A stretch of 64,000 nucleotides of DNA, taken from positions 1 to 64,000 of the forward strand of contig JBMOLN010000004.1 in NCBI GenBank assembly GCA_049325475.1, in the 5' to 3' direction. Position numbers and translations under genes: made by a program. Of this stretch, positions 47,698 through 56,909 are shown one piece after another (position 1 is the stretch's first letter; every line of letters begins with the position of its first letter). The DNA is from MWCR01 sp049325475. GTDB lineage: Bacteria > Patescibacteriota > Patescibacteriia > 2-12-FULL-60-25. Under the pieces are notes generated by a model. The model saw only the letters and a list, made by a program, of their open reading frames with translations. It was not told where the DNA came from and did not search any database.

Positions 47698-48363
47698 ATG
47701 TTGTCTAAATCCCAAGAAAAGCTCATCAGATCTTTGAGCACAAAAAAAGGACGAGAAAGGTCGGGTTATTGTCTTGTTGAAGGCGGAAAGGTTATTGAAA
47801 CTGCCGGTAATTCAATTGAATTTCTTTTTTACAGAAAAGACACAAAAGAATTTGATAAATTGGTGACGACCGAGACGCCGCAATCAGCCGCTGCCGTGGC
47901 GCGCATCCCCTCTTTTGATATTGGCGATATTAAATCTCGTGAAACGATAGTTATATTGGATGGAGTGCAAGATCCGGGGAATGTGGGAGCGATTTTAAGA
48001 TTGTGTTTGGGATTTGATGCTAGTTTGATATTAATCGACTCTGCGGATGTGACAAGCTCAAAAGTCATTCGTTCCAGCGCAGGAGCTATGTTTCAAGTTC
48101 CATGGATGCATGTTGGCGCTAAACAATCATCAAAGATAATTAATAACTTAAAACGCTCTTTATATCGTTTGGAAAAACGACAGGGAGCTGTTGATTTGCA
48201 AAAGGCAAAGATTGCCAAACCTTGCGTTATTTTGGCGGGCTCCGAAGGGCAAGGAATAAGGATGAAGGCCAAAGGGAAGTCGGTTTACATAGATCATAAT
48301 CAAGCGTTGGAGTCACTGAATGTTGCTAATGCGCTGGCAATTGCTCTGTATGCTGTAAAATGA
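47698..48363 (+). CDS. SpoU/TrmH-family RNA 2'-O-ribose methyltransferase
   Basis: 221 residues from the ATG at 47698. N-terminal substrate-binding part (SKSQEKLIRSLSTKKGR) followed by the knotted SPOUT domain: motif 1 VILDGVQDPGNVGAILRLC, motif 2 VILAGSEGQGI and motif 3 ALESLNVANALAIALYAV. It methylates a ribose in rRNA or tRNA; target not determinable. It ends just before a bidirectional terminator. Confidence 0.9.
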   Translation: MLSKSQEKLIRSLSTKKGRERSGYCLVEGGKVIETAGNSIEFLFYRKDTKEFDKLVTTETPQSAAAVARIPSFDIGDIKSRETIVILDGVQDPGNVGAILRLCLGFDASLILIDSADVTSSKVIRSSAGAMFQVPWMHVGAKQSSKIINNLKRSLYRLEKRQGAVDLQKAKIAKPCVILAGSEGQGIRMKAKGKSVYIDHNQALESLNVANALAIALYAVK

Positions 48364-48386
48364 TATAAAATTACCCTTTTAATTTA

Positions 48387-48412
48387 AAAAAGACCCACCA
48401 GGGGTCTTTTTG
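48387..48412. terminator. Bidirectional terminator between spoU-like gene and rpoD
   Basis: AAAAGACCC (48388-48396) and GGGTCTTTT (48402-48410) around a 5-nt loop; A and T runs on both sides serve the two converging genes. Confidence 0.85.
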
Positions 48413-48414
48413 GT

Positions 48415-49704
48415 TTAATAATCTGCTAAACGGCGGATGTTGGGGTGTTGTTGAATTTTTTCCAGAGCTTTGGATTCTATCTGGCGGATACGCTCGCGAG
48501 TGACATCAAATTCTTTGCCAACTTCTTCGAGTGTATGGCCGACTCCGTCCACGAGGCCAAAACGCATCTCTAAGATTTTTTGTTCACGAGGCGAGAGATC
48601 TTTAATGATGTTTTTGACGTAATCTTTAAGAAGCTGGAGCCCCGCGGCGCGGTCCGGAGTGACGTTTTTGATATCCTCAATAAAGTCTTCGAGAGTTGAG
48701 TCTTCATCGTCTTCGCCGACAGATGTTTCAAGCGAGACAGTGTCTTGCGAGATTTTGATAATGTGACGAACTTTGTCCACGTCCTCGCCCATTTCAGCGG
48801 CGATTTCTTCGGGTAGCGGTTCGCGTCCCAGGTCTTGGATGAGTGAACGCTCGATTTGCTGGAATTTATTGATGGTTTCAACCATGTGCACCGGAATACG
48901 GATGGTGCGGCTCTGGTCTGCCAATGCGCGCGTAATGGCCTGTCTGATCCACCAGGTGGCGTAGGTTGAGAATTTATAGCCTTTGCGGTATTCAAATTTT
49001 TTAACGGCGCGGAATAAGCCGATATTGCCCTCTTGGATGAGATCCAAAAGAGAGAGAGATTTTCCCATGAATTTTTTGGCAATGGAAACAACCAAGCGCA
49101 GGTTGGCCTCGATCAGTTTTTTCTCGGCTTCTTTATCCCCTTTTTCTTTGCGCTTGGCCAAAGCAACTTCTTCATCGGCGGTAAGAAGCGGTATTTTGCC
49201 GATTTCACGCAAATAAATTTGGATGTAATCAGCGCTCAAATCAAACGGGTCAACTTTAAGGCCTTCGGGACCGGCTGCGCTGTTCATCTGGGTTAAGATT
49301 TCCTGCCGTTCGCTTTTTCGGCCCAGTATTCCTTCTTTCATTTCCACAAAACCGATACCGGCCGCGTCCAGGCGGTCAATAAAAGCCTCAAAAGTTGGAA
49401 TATAGTCTTCTACATCCGGAAAACCATAAAGAATTTCAGTTTCAGTTATAAAACCTCTGGTGCGCGCTTTTTCATAAAGATGGTTCAAAATCTCTTCGGA
49501 AGGTGGAGGGCTTTTGACATATGGAGTTTTTTGGATGATTTGTTTTTTGTCCGGTAGTTTGGGCTTATTTTTTTTAACATTAACAGGCGCCTTGTTGGCA
49601 CCGGGTTTACTTGGCTTTTTTTTGGGCGTGTAATTACTCTTGGCGGGTTTATTGCTCTTCCTTGATGATGTATTTGAAGAAGCCTTTTTGATGGTTTTTG
49701 GCAT
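48415..49704 (-). CDS. rpoD: Primary RNA polymerase sigma factor
   Basis: 429 residues. A Lys/Ser/Asn-rich tail (1-60), a region 1.1-like segment (LYEKARTRGFITETEILYG), region 1.2 (DYIQIYLREIGKIPLLTADEE), region 2 with RLVVSIAKKFMGKSLSLLDL and KGYKFSTYATWWIRQAITRA, region 3, and region 4 with LSPREQKILEMRFGL and VTRERIRQIESKALEKI. It directs general transcription. Located downstream of dnaG as in the classical macromolecular synthesis order. The basic N-terminal tail is longer than usual. Confidence 0.96.
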   Translation of the reverse strand: MPKTIKKASSNTSSRKSNKPAKSNYTPKKKPSKPGANKAPVNVKKNKPKLPDKKQIIQKTPYVKSPPPSEEILNHLYEKARTRGFITETEILYGFPDVEDYIPTFEAFIDRLDAAGIGFVEMKEGILGRKSERQEILTQMNSAAGPEGLKVDPFDLSADYIQIYLREIGKIPLLTADEEVALAKRKEKGDKEAEKKLIEANLRLVVSIAKKFMGKSLSLLDLIQEGNIGLFRAVKKFEYRKGYKFSTYATWWIRQAITRALADQSRTIRIPVHMVETINKFQQIERSLIQDLGREPLPEEIAAEMGEDVDKVRHIIKISQDTVSLETSVGEDDEDSTLEDFIEDIKNVTPDRAAGLQLLKDYVKNIIKDLSPREQKILEMRFGLVDGVGHTLEEVGKEFDVTRERIRQIESKALEKIQQHPNIRRLADY

Positions 49705-49874
49705 ACTTGTCTGCGCTCCAGAGCCGCAAGCGATCCGCGTCTTGGCGGGGCCGGCGGGAACGGAGAGCTACAATTCAATTACGAATTACGAATTATACCC
49801 CTGCGCTAAGAGAGCATCGGGGCACGGGCAAATTACGAATACAGGTATCGCGCTAAACGCGATATTGATCGAAA

Positions 49875-51620
49875 TTAGTTATTAAGGTTTTGAAATTGCT
49901 GTAATATTTGTTTAATACGCTCTTCATCGCCCGTTCTTTCGGCGTCGCGCATTTGAGCTTCCAGATCCGCTTTTGTTTTTTGTGAATCATTGGCCAGCAG
50001 GCGGTTTTCGATGGAAATGATTTCGGCTGACAGCTTACTTAAATCAGGAAACTCCTTGTCTGCAAAAATGACCAAGTAATCTAATAAATTTTGTATTTCC
50101 TGATCAAGATCGGGTTTATTTAATAAGACTGACGAATTATAACCGTTTTTTAGCAAACTGTAAAGCTTTTCATGTTCGGGATAATTCCAATTTAGATTTA
50201 TTTCATGAAACAGGCCTTGGTTGGTGATCACCGCCGCCAGCCACGCTGATTCTAAGAATCTGCGGCTTTTGGCCGGATTAAGGTCAATATTATCGATTTT
50301 TACCTTATCCTTGGATGGATATGCGGGTTTTTGATCGCCTGAAGGTTTTATGCCTTTCATGGCAGATCTGAGAGCATCAACCGAAACGTTTAGGTCTTTG
50401 GCTAACCTGGATAGCCAAGCGTCGAGCTCCACCGGATTGGGCATATGTCTCAATTCATTCAAAATATTTCCGGCAATATTTTTTTTGCCCTCTGGTGTTG
50501 AGTCAGAAAATTGTTCAAAAGCTCGAGCATAGATCCATTCCATTACGGGTTTTGCTTTGGAGATTGATTCATTCCAATGATTTATATCTTTGCGAATAAG
50601 TTCGTCAGGATCTTTAGCAATGGATTCATCGTATTTGATTATGCGGATATTAAATTCATTGAGTCGTGCCAAATCCATGCCTCGCAACGTGGCTTCTACG
50701 CCTGCCGCATCTGTATCAAAAGCCATGGCGATATTGTTAGTAAATCTTTTAATGAGTTTTAATTGTTCGGCAGTTAGAGCCGTGCCGCTGGAAGCGATTA
50801 CATTTTTACAATCAAATTGATGCGCTGTAAGTGCATCCATATTGCCCTCAACGATTATGGCCAGGTCTTTGCGTTTGATTTCGGCCTTGGCTTTATCCAG
50901 ACCATATAAAACATGGCTTTTTTTATATAAAATTGTTTCCGGCGTATTGATGTATTTGGCGACTTTTTCATCCGTAAGTATCCTGCCGGTGAAGCCGATT
51001 ATATGGCCGAAAGCATCGGAAATCGGGAACATTAAACGGCTGCGAAAACGATAATATATGCCGCGGTTATTCTCTTTTAAATTGGCTATGCCAATCTTGA
51101 TGAGGTCGTTTGCGGTAATTCCCTGTTCTTTTATTTTATTTTCCAGATTGTTCCAGTCGGACGGAGCATAACCCAATCTCCACTCGTCAGCAGTGATGTC
51201 GTCAATTCCTCTTTGCTTGATATATTCGCGGGCAATTTTAGCTTCGTCCGATGTAAGCAAATTGTGCTGTAATAGTTTACAAATGTACTCATTGGCTTCT
51301 TGCAGGCTCTTTTTTTCGGTCATTTGTTGTTTATCGAATTTGGGCAATTGAATTCCGGCTTTTTGAGCCAGGAGTTCCAAGGCTTCCAAGAATTCCATGC
51401 CTTCAATTTTTTCGACGAAAGATATCATATCTCCGCCCAGATTACAGCCAAAGCAGTGCCAGGTCTGCCTTGGGCGGTTAACAAAGAAGCTGGGAGTTTT
51501 TTCTTGATGAAAGGGGCAGTTAGTTCTAAAACTGCCGCTTCCTGCGGGTTTTAACGGTAAATATTCGCCAATAATATCAACAATATCCAGGTTATTTTTA
51601 ACTTCTTGGGCGCTGTCCAT
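49875..51620 (-). CDS. dnaG: DNA primase
   Basis: 581 residues. CHC2 zinc site from C35, H38, C56 and C59 (NCPFHQEKTPSFF and HCFGCNLGGD), TOPRIM core with AIIVEGNMDALTAHQFDCKN and AMAFDTDAAGVEATLRG, and a helicase-interaction-type C-terminus ending QILQQFQNLNN. It synthesises RNA primers for replication. Followed by rpoD with 170 bp between, a spacer holding ATTACGAATTACGAATT words. Confidence 0.96.
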   Translation of the reverse strand: MDSAQEVKNNLDIVDIIGEYLPLKPAGSGSFRTNCPFHQEKTPSFFVNRPRQTWHCFGCNLGGDMISFVEKIEGMEFLEALELLAQKAGIQLPKFDKQQMTEKKSLQEANEYICKLLQHNLLTSDEAKIAREYIKQRGIDDITADEWRLGYAPSDWNNLENKIKEQGITANDLIKIGIANLKENNRGIYYRFRSRLMFPISDAFGHIIGFTGRILTDEKVAKYINTPETILYKKSHVLYGLDKAKAEIKRKDLAIIVEGNMDALTAHQFDCKNVIASSGTALTAEQLKLIKRFTNNIAMAFDTDAAGVEATLRGMDLARLNEFNIRIIKYDESIAKDPDELIRKDINHWNESISKAKPVMEWIYARAFEQFSDSTPEGKKNIAGNILNELRHMPNPVELDAWLSRLAKDLNVSVDALRSAMKGIKPSGDQKPAYPSKDKVKIDNIDLNPAKSRRFLESAWLAAVITNQGLFHEINLNWNYPEHEKLYSLLKNGYNSSVLLNKPDLDQEIQNLLDYLVIFADKEFPDLSKLSAEIISIENRLLANDSQKTKADLEAQMRDAERTGDEERIKQILQQFQNLNN

Positions 51621-51830
51621 AAAATAAGCTTAAACTGACAACTGGCAACTGACAAGAGCAAGATTAACGTATTTCGTATCTCATATTTACCCCTACGCTC
51701 GGAGAGCTCCGGGGCACAGGTCGTATTACGCAACGAGTACATGGATTATTGCAGGGACTTTGATTTAAAAAAACTGTCGATGAAGACAGCGATTATGACA
51801 CGGTCGTTAGCGAACAGCGCGTCAAGGTCA

Positions 51831-51851
51831 AAAAAACTCCCGGAAGGAGTT
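51831..51851 (-). terminator. Terminator after the 175-aa gene
   Basis: On the minus strand AACTCC / GGAGTT stem (51835-51840 with 51846-51851), then a T run, 7 bp after the gene stop. Confidence 0.7.
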
Positions 51852-51857
51852 ATGAGA

Positions 51858-52385
51858 TTAGCGCGATTCTATGATGCGTTGTTTGAAAAAATCGGCCATT
51901 TGCCGCAACACATTCATAGCTTGAGCGCGCATTAGGTATTTACGTTCATTGATATTGATGCCGTGATTGGCGGCAAAGTCATTGCCGAGCCGGGAATCAA
52001 TGTCGGGCTGCTTGTCATCCAATTCATCGGTATAGGCGATTTCCCAAAGCTCTGTGCCAAAATCCGCGCAAACGCTGAATGCCCGGGAATTTTTCATTTC
52101 GGCATTATCAGAGAAAACGAGAGAGAATTGAAAGCGCCATGATTCGGCTTCAACATCATCCGAGGGATAGTAAATTTTCCACTGCAGATGCAGATCGGGC
52201 AACCCTCTTGAGAAATAAACATAGCCGGTATGGTTAGCGGAATGATAGGGGTTTATGGGGTCAAAGGCGCGGTGATCAAAATATTTGCAAGCAGAAGTCT
52301 GAATGTCTCTTTTTTCAAGGATTTGTTCAATTTTGTGCAACATGGTCAGGGCTTTTACGATTTGTAGAACGTGCGGGTGGTGCAT
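51858..52385 (-). CDS. Orphan protein of unknown function
   Basis: 175 residues. Helical start (LQIVKALTMLHKIEQILEK), a beta-rich middle (HTGYVYFSRGLPDLHLQWKI, WRFQFSLVFSDNAE, FSVCADFGTELWEIAY) and a helical end (LMRAQAMNVLRQMADFFKQ). No family recognised. AAGGAG lies 8 nt before the ATG, and a TTGACA (52438-52433 on the minus strand) with a weak -10 lies upstream. Single-gene unit with terminator. Confidence 0.6.
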   Translation of the reverse strand: MHHPHVLQIVKALTMLHKIEQILEKRDIQTSACKYFDHRAFDPINPYHSANHTGYVYFSRGLPDLHLQWKIYYPSDDVEAESWRFQFSLVFSDNAEMKNSRAFSVCADFGTELWEIAYTDELDDKQPDIDSRLGNDFAANHGININERKYLMRAQAMNVLRQMADFFKQRIIESR

Positions 52386-52600
52386 TGTCCGTCTCCTTTA
52401 TAGGAGGATAATTAAACATAAAATGACCGCTATGTCAATGTATAATATCTGCCGTCAATACTCAATCATTGATACCGGGTCTTAGCACTTCCCCAAGCAT
52501 CCATCCTACGTTGAAACTACGGAGGATAAGTAAAGCTTCGGGGGATAAATATTCATAGTAATAGACCAGTGAACGGGTTCTGGATTCAGGATGTCGGTTG

Positions 52601-54688
52601 CTAGCGGGTTCTTCCGTGGCGGGGAAGTTTTTTGATTAAATCCCCCTTCTTTTCACCCTTTGACAAGGGGGATTGTTTTTTCTTTCGTTTTTCCAGTTCT
52701 TTGCGGATGACTATTATTTCGTCGCGGAGGATGGCGGCGAGCTCAAAGTCCAAACGCAATGAAGCTTCTTTCATTTCAGCTTCTTTTTCTTTGATGACTT
52801 CATTTAATTTTTTGTCCTCGGCGGCAAGTTCGAGTTCAAGAATCTTTTTAACGTCTTTGGGCTCGGTTTCAAAGCCAAGCTGTCCGCGCAGATCTTGGAT
52901 GGCTTTTTTGATTGTTTGCGGCGTGATGCCATGTTTTTTATTATAGGCAAGCTGTTTGCTGCGGCGGCGTTCCGTTTCACCGATGGCGCGCTTCATGCTG
53001 CCCGTGACACGGTCCGCGTAAAGCACGACCTTGCCGCGGACATTGCGGGCGGCACGGCCGATTGTTTGAATTAAAGAAGTTTCGGAACGCAAAAAGCCTT
53101 CTTTATCAGCATCCAGGATGCAGACCAATGAGACTTCGGGCAAATCCAAGCCCTCGCGCAACAAATTGACGCCAACCAATACATCATAAGTCCCCTTCCT
53201 GAACTCGGATAAGATCTCCAGCCTGTCTTGAGTTTTAACATCGCTGTGCATGTAAACGGCTTTAATGCTTCGTTCTTTTAAGAATTCGGTTAAGTCCTCG
53301 GCCATCTTTTTAGTTAAAGTCGTAACCAACACACGTTCTTTGTCTTTAGTGGTTTTGGCAATGCGGTCAATTGCATCATCGATTTGATTTTTATCACTTT
53401 TCTTTTTAGGCGTTATGGGATGAATAATCACTTCCGGATCCACGAGGCCCGTGGGGCGGATCAATTGTTCAACAACGGCTTCTGAATTTTTATATTCATA
53501 AGGGCCCGGAGTGGCGGACATGAAGACGGCTTGTTTGATTATTCGTTCGAATTCATCAAATTTAAGCGGCCGATTATCCCTGGCGCTGGGCAAACGGAAA
53601 CCGTGGTCAATCAGCGTGTCTTTACGGGATTTGTCTCCTGCATACATGCCGCCCACCTGAGGGATGCTGACATGCGATTCATCCATAATGAGTAAAAAAT
53701 CATCAGGGAAATAGGAAATAAGAGTATCGGGCGGCTCGCCGGGTTTGCGCCCGGAAAGAGGCCTTGAATAATTCTCGATGCCCGAGCAATAGCCTAAAGT
53801 TTCCATCATTTCCAAATCGTATTTGGTGCGGCGTTCCAAGCGTTCGGCTTCCAGCAATAGTCCTTTATTTTCGAAGTATTTTAAGCGTTCATTCAATTCT
53901 TTGCGGATGGTGTTTAAAGCGCGTTCCTTTTCCGGGCCGGCGGTGATAAAGTGTTTGGCCGGGAAAATCCAGACATCGTGATGATCCGTAAGATGCCGAC
54001 GGGTGATGGGATGAATTTCCGATATCCGGTCGATGCGGCCGCCAAGCACTTCGATACGATAAATTATTTCTTGATGTACGGGCATGATTTCGAGCGTGGT
54101 TCCGGTCAGTCTGAATGATCCACGAGTTAAATCCGCATTGGTGCGGGTAAATTGCATGTTGATGAGGCGGCTGATTACGTCTTGGCGCCCGATTTGTTGG
54201 CCTGTTTCCAAATGCAAAATAATCTCAGAATAAGCCGTTGGAGCGCCCAAGCCATAAATACACGACACGGACGCACAAACAATCACATCTTTGCGGGTTA
54301 AAAGCGATTGCGTGGCATTGTGACGCAGGCGGTCGATTTCGGCGTTTATCTGGGCTTCTTTTTCAATATAAGTATCGGTTTTGGGCAAATAAGCCTCGGG
54401 CTGGTAATAGTCGTAGTAAGAAACAAAGTATTCGACCGCGTTTTCAGGAAAGAATTCACGGAATTCATTGCAAAGTTGCGCCGCGAGAGTTTTATTGTGG
54501 GCAATCACTAAAGCGGGTTTTTGGATGTTATGTATGACATTCGCCAAGGTATAGGTTTTGCCGGTACCCGTCGCGCCCAGCAAAGTCAACATGCGCGCCC
54601 CTTGTTTGAGGCGCGTTGTAAGATTCTTGATAGCTTCCGGCTGGTCTCCGGCGGGTGGATACGGCTGTTTGAGCTGAAATTTATTCAT
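52601..54688 (-). CDS. uvrB: Excinuclease ABC subunit B
   Basis: 695 residues. Walker A GATGTGKT (38-45), beta-hairpin region YDYYQPEAYLPKTDTYIEKE, helicase motifs LLIMDESHVSIPQVGGMY and SLVCILDADKEGFLRSETSL, QTIGRAARNVRGKV, and the UvrC-binding UVR motif near 630-665. It verifies DNA damage and recruits UvrC. The last about 20 residues (QSPLSKGEKKGDLIKK) are the translation of a palindromic repeat that entered the 3' end. It overlaps the upstream gene by 8 bp. Confidence 0.96.
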   Translation of the reverse strand: MNKFQLKQPYPPAGDQPEAIKNLTTRLKQGARMLTLLGATGTGKTYTLANVIHNIQKPALVIAHNKTLAAQLCNEFREFFPENAVEYFVSYYDYYQPEAYLPKTDTYIEKEAQINAEIDRLRHNATQSLLTRKDVIVCASVSCIYGLGAPTAYSEIILHLETGQQIGRQDVISRLINMQFTRTNADLTRGSFRLTGTTLEIMPVHQEIIYRIEVLGGRIDRISEIHPITRRHLTDHHDVWIFPAKHFITAGPEKERALNTIRKELNERLKYFENKGLLLEAERLERRTKYDLEMMETLGYCSGIENYSRPLSGRKPGEPPDTLISYFPDDFLLIMDESHVSIPQVGGMYAGDKSRKDTLIDHGFRLPSARDNRPLKFDEFERIIKQAVFMSATPGPYEYKNSEAVVEQLIRPTGLVDPEVIIHPITPKKKSDKNQIDDAIDRIAKTTKDKERVLVTTLTKKMAEDLTEFLKERSIKAVYMHSDVKTQDRLEILSEFRKGTYDVLVGVNLLREGLDLPEVSLVCILDADKEGFLRSETSLIQTIGRAARNVRGKVVLYADRVTGSMKRAIGETERRRSKQLAYNKKHGITPQTIKKAIQDLRGQLGFETEPKDVKKILELELAAEDKKLNEVIKEKEAEMKEASLRLDFELAAILRDEIIVIRKELEKRKKKQSPLSKGEKKGDLIKKLPRHGRTR
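52638..52676. repeat. Palindromic repeat within the uvrB 3' end
   Basis: AATCCCCCTTC...TTTGACAAGGGGGATT, an inverted repeat of the dispersed CCCC-type family, read in frame as a C-terminal extension of UvrB. Confidence 0.65.
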
Positions 54689-55289
54689 TGGTAGAGGTTG
54701 CCATGTTTACATCTTTTGATTCCGGTTCATATGTTAATACCATTTGTTTTCTTAAGTAAAGCTGGCCATGGATGCGAATCGCGGTTTCTACGATATTGTG
54801 GCCCGGTTTCAGATTAAAAAAAATTTTGTATTGTGAATTGTTATCGGTTAAAGGCACGACGGCATTATTGATTATGAATTGAAAGTCCGGCCATTTTTTT
54901 TGTATTTTGTCTGCATCCATAATGCGGCCGATGAGAGTGATTTCTTTTTGATTCGTAACGGAGTTGTGCGATAATCTTGTATTGCCGGCATAGGCCAAAG
55001 ACTGATAATCAAGATCTTGCAGCGTATACGGAGGAGTTGTTTGCAAAGCTTCTTGATTGGGAAGCTTAATATTCAGATCAATAAAATTCAAAGCAATCGC
55101 GACAATCAACGCTACGATCAAGAAAACGATAACTCTCCCCTGCCAGCGCACTATGCGCATCAAAGAATTGATACGCGGATCTTCATGAGTATCCTTTTTA
55201 AGCCAATTGAAACGGTCGACAGATTCGATGTTTTTTGTTATATTGCGCTTTGTGCCGGTTTTTTCGTTTTGGAGTGTATTTTTAGGCAT
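54681..55289 (-). CDS. Single-pass membrane protein with Ig-like extracellular domain
   Basis: 202 residues. Basic cytoplasmic part (1-52), membrane segment about 53-71 (VIVFLIVALIVAIALNF), and an outer domain with KEITLIGRIMDADKIQKKW, FIINNAVVPLTDNNSQYKI and LKPGHNIVETAIRIHGQ, the look of an immunoglobulin/glucodextranase-B-like fold common in Patescibacteria. Upstream of uvrB in one operon, with no obvious link to repair. Confidence 0.65.
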   Translation of the reverse strand: MPKNTLQNEKTGTKRNITKNIESVDRFNWLKKDTHEDPRINSLMRIVRWQGRVIVFLIVALIVAIALNFIDLNIKLPNQEALQTTPPYTLQDLDYQSLAYAGNTRLSHNSVTNQKEITLIGRIMDADKIQKKWPDFQFIINNAVVPLTDNNSQYKIFFNLKPGHNIVETAIRIHGQLYLRKQMVLTYEPESKDVNMATSTNE

Positions 55290-55291
55290 AT

Positions 55292-56257
55292 ATGCGTTGG
55301 ATGGATAGCGAACGGCCGATTATGGCTTTATCACCTATGGCGGATTTTACGGATCTGCCGTTTTGCCGTTTGGTACGGGAATACAGCGGAACGGATGTGG
55401 TGATTTTCAGAGAGATGGTCTCGGCAGAAGCTATCGTGCGGGGTAATCAGAAGACGGATAGCATTTGTGAGCTGGATCCGGTTGAACATCCGGTTGTACA
55501 GCAGATTTTTGGATCAAAACCCCAGGTCATGGCTGAAGCGGCTAAAATGATTGAAGCTGAACATGGTCCGGATGGAATAGATATCAATATGGGCTGTCCT
55601 GTGCCCAAGGCGGTTAACCAATTTAACGGAGCATCGCTCATGAAGGATCCGGAGCGTGCGTCAGAGATTGTGAAAGCTGTAAAAGATGCTATTAATGTAC
55701 CACTTTCAGTCAAGACACGTCTAGGCTGGAGCGATAAAAAAGATGTGGTTAATTTTGTAAAAGTTTTACAGGGAGCGGGTGCGGATGCGATTGAAATTCA
55801 CGGAAGGACAAAAGCGCAAGGTTATTCCGGTGAAGCGGATTGGGACATGATTGGCGAAGCTGTGAAAAATTTAAAGATTCCGGCTTTTGTTAATGGTGAT
55901 ATTGTTGATGCGGATACAGCCGGAGTTGCTTTGCAAAAATCGCAAGCGCGAGGTTTTTTAATCGCGCGCGGAGCACTGGGACGTCCTTGGATTTTTAGGC
56001 GTATAAAAATAGCTTTGGAAACGGGAAAAGATCCCGGAGATCCGCAGATTGAAGAAAGAATGCAGATGTTGCGGCGGCATGCGGAATTACAGATTGAGGC
56101 TTATGGAGAGCGAGGCTTGATTAAGTTGAGAAAACATTTGCCTTGGTATTTAAAAAATATACCGAATTTCAGGCAATTTAGGGCGGATGCGGTCCGTATT
56201 TCTATGCTTAAAGATGTTGAGGAATTGATAAATAAAGTACTAAGTACTACCTATTGA
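55292..56257 (+). CDS. dus: tRNA-dihydrouridine synthase
   Basis: 321 residues. FMN barrel motifs: MALSPMADFTDLPFCRL, FREMVSAEAIVRG, DINMGCPVPKAVNQFNG with the catalytic Cys, SVKTRLGWSD, IEIHGRTKAQGYSGEADW and GVALQKSQARGFLIARGALG. It reduces uridines in tRNA using NADPH and FMN; DusB-type by similarity. Its ATG is only 2 bp from the start codon of the divergent gene at 55289; later Met codons (55301, 55322) are possible starts. Confidence 0.92.
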   Translation: MRWMDSERPIMALSPMADFTDLPFCRLVREYSGTDVVIFREMVSAEAIVRGNQKTDSICELDPVEHPVVQQIFGSKPQVMAEAAKMIEAEHGPDGIDINMGCPVPKAVNQFNGASLMKDPERASEIVKAVKDAINVPLSVKTRLGWSDKKDVVNFVKVLQGAGADAIEIHGRTKAQGYSGEADWDMIGEAVKNLKIPAFVNGDIVDADTAGVALQKSQARGFLIARGALGRPWIFRRIKIALETGKDPGDPQIEERMQMLRRHAELQIEAYGERGLIKLRKHLPWYLKNIPNFRQFRADAVRISMLKDVEELINKVLSTTY

Positions 56258-56262
56258 GGAGA

Positions 56263-56291
56263 TTGACAATTTGGTTTGTTTGTGGTGATAT
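56263..56291 (+). promoter_or_regulatory. Promoter of two small genes
   Basis: TTGACA (56263-56268), 17-bp spacer, TGATAT (56286-56291), upstream of 56322. Confidence 0.6.
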
Positions 56292-56321
56292 CAACGTTAG
56301 TACTTTGACCATGGAGGTATC

Positions 56322-56537
56322 ATGAAGTGTAAAAACGAAGAAGTTTGTGACGGCGAGTTGGATATACGAAAAGGAGTTCCGTTACGAGTTGGTTGCGCGT
56401 GTCATCAGCCGGCGTATCCTTGCGCTAAGTGCGGACGTTTGCATTGGCATGATGGCAAGCTAGTCGTCAGCCGTTCCGGTGAAAGGGTGTTTTTGGAAGG
56501 TGAAGAACTTCAAGAAAAGCCCGCTTTATTGAACTGA
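56322..56537 (+). CDS. Small cysteine-rich protein
   Basis: 71 residues with CKNEEVC, GCACHQPAYPCAKCGRLHWH: six Cys and three His able to hold one or two zinc ions. The rest is short strands. GGAGGT lies 5 nt before the ATG. Forms a two-gene unit with the next gene. Confidence 0.6.
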   Translation: MKCKNEEVCDGELDIRKGVPLRVGCACHQPAYPCAKCGRLHWHDGKLVVSRSGERVFLEGEELQEKPALLN

Positions 56538-56554
56538 CGAAAGGAGAAACAGAA

Positions 56555-56800
56555 ATGTTTAACGTAAGATTACTAAAGGATTACGTATTGCGTGCCAGCG
56601 GAGTTGTAGATCATTTCGAATTTTGTAAACTTTCCGATGAGCATGCCGCTTATTGGTATAAGCTTAATGCGCTGGCAAGACCGACAATCAATAAAGCAAG
56701 AGATGTTGGAGATTTTCCTCCTGATGTCGATGCTGCGACTATATTAACTCAAGAAGAATGGGATGCCTTGGTACAGGAATTTGATTCCATTCATGAGTAA
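56555..56800 (+). CDS. Small orphan protein
   Basis: 81 residues, helical, with KLSDEHAAYWYKLNALARPT and TQEEWDALVQEFDSIHE. AAAGGAG lies 9 nt upstream of the ATG. Follows the cysteine-rich gene by 17 bp; function unknown. Confidence 0.55.
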   Translation: MFNVRLLKDYVLRASGVVDHFEFCKLSDEHAAYWYKLNALARPTINKARDVGDFPPDVDAATILTQEEWDALVQEFDSIHE

Positions 56801-56802
56801 GC

Positions 56803-56828
56803 TGACCCAATCCCAGGGTCATTTTTTT
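56803..56828 (+). terminator. Terminator after the two small genes
   Basis: TGACCC-AATCCCA-GGGTCA stem-loop and seven T. Confidence 0.8.
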
Positions 56829-56909
56829 AACCAAGATTACCTTGATTTCTTTCCTGATTAATAGGATTGTTTTTTTATGCATCATGCACAGTGCATTATG
56901 CATTGTTAG

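Noticed and set aside
51741..51935. Plus-strand 64-codon ORF after dnaG
   Set aside because: It overlaps the terminator and the end of the 175-aa gene on the other strand, with no ribosome site; probably non-coding.
52489..52549. Nested inverted repeats (CCCCAAGC...GCTTCGGGG) upstream of the 175-aa gene, considered as a terminator or mobile element
   Set aside because: Pairing is interrupted, there is no T run and no second copy in the window, so no firm feature is called.
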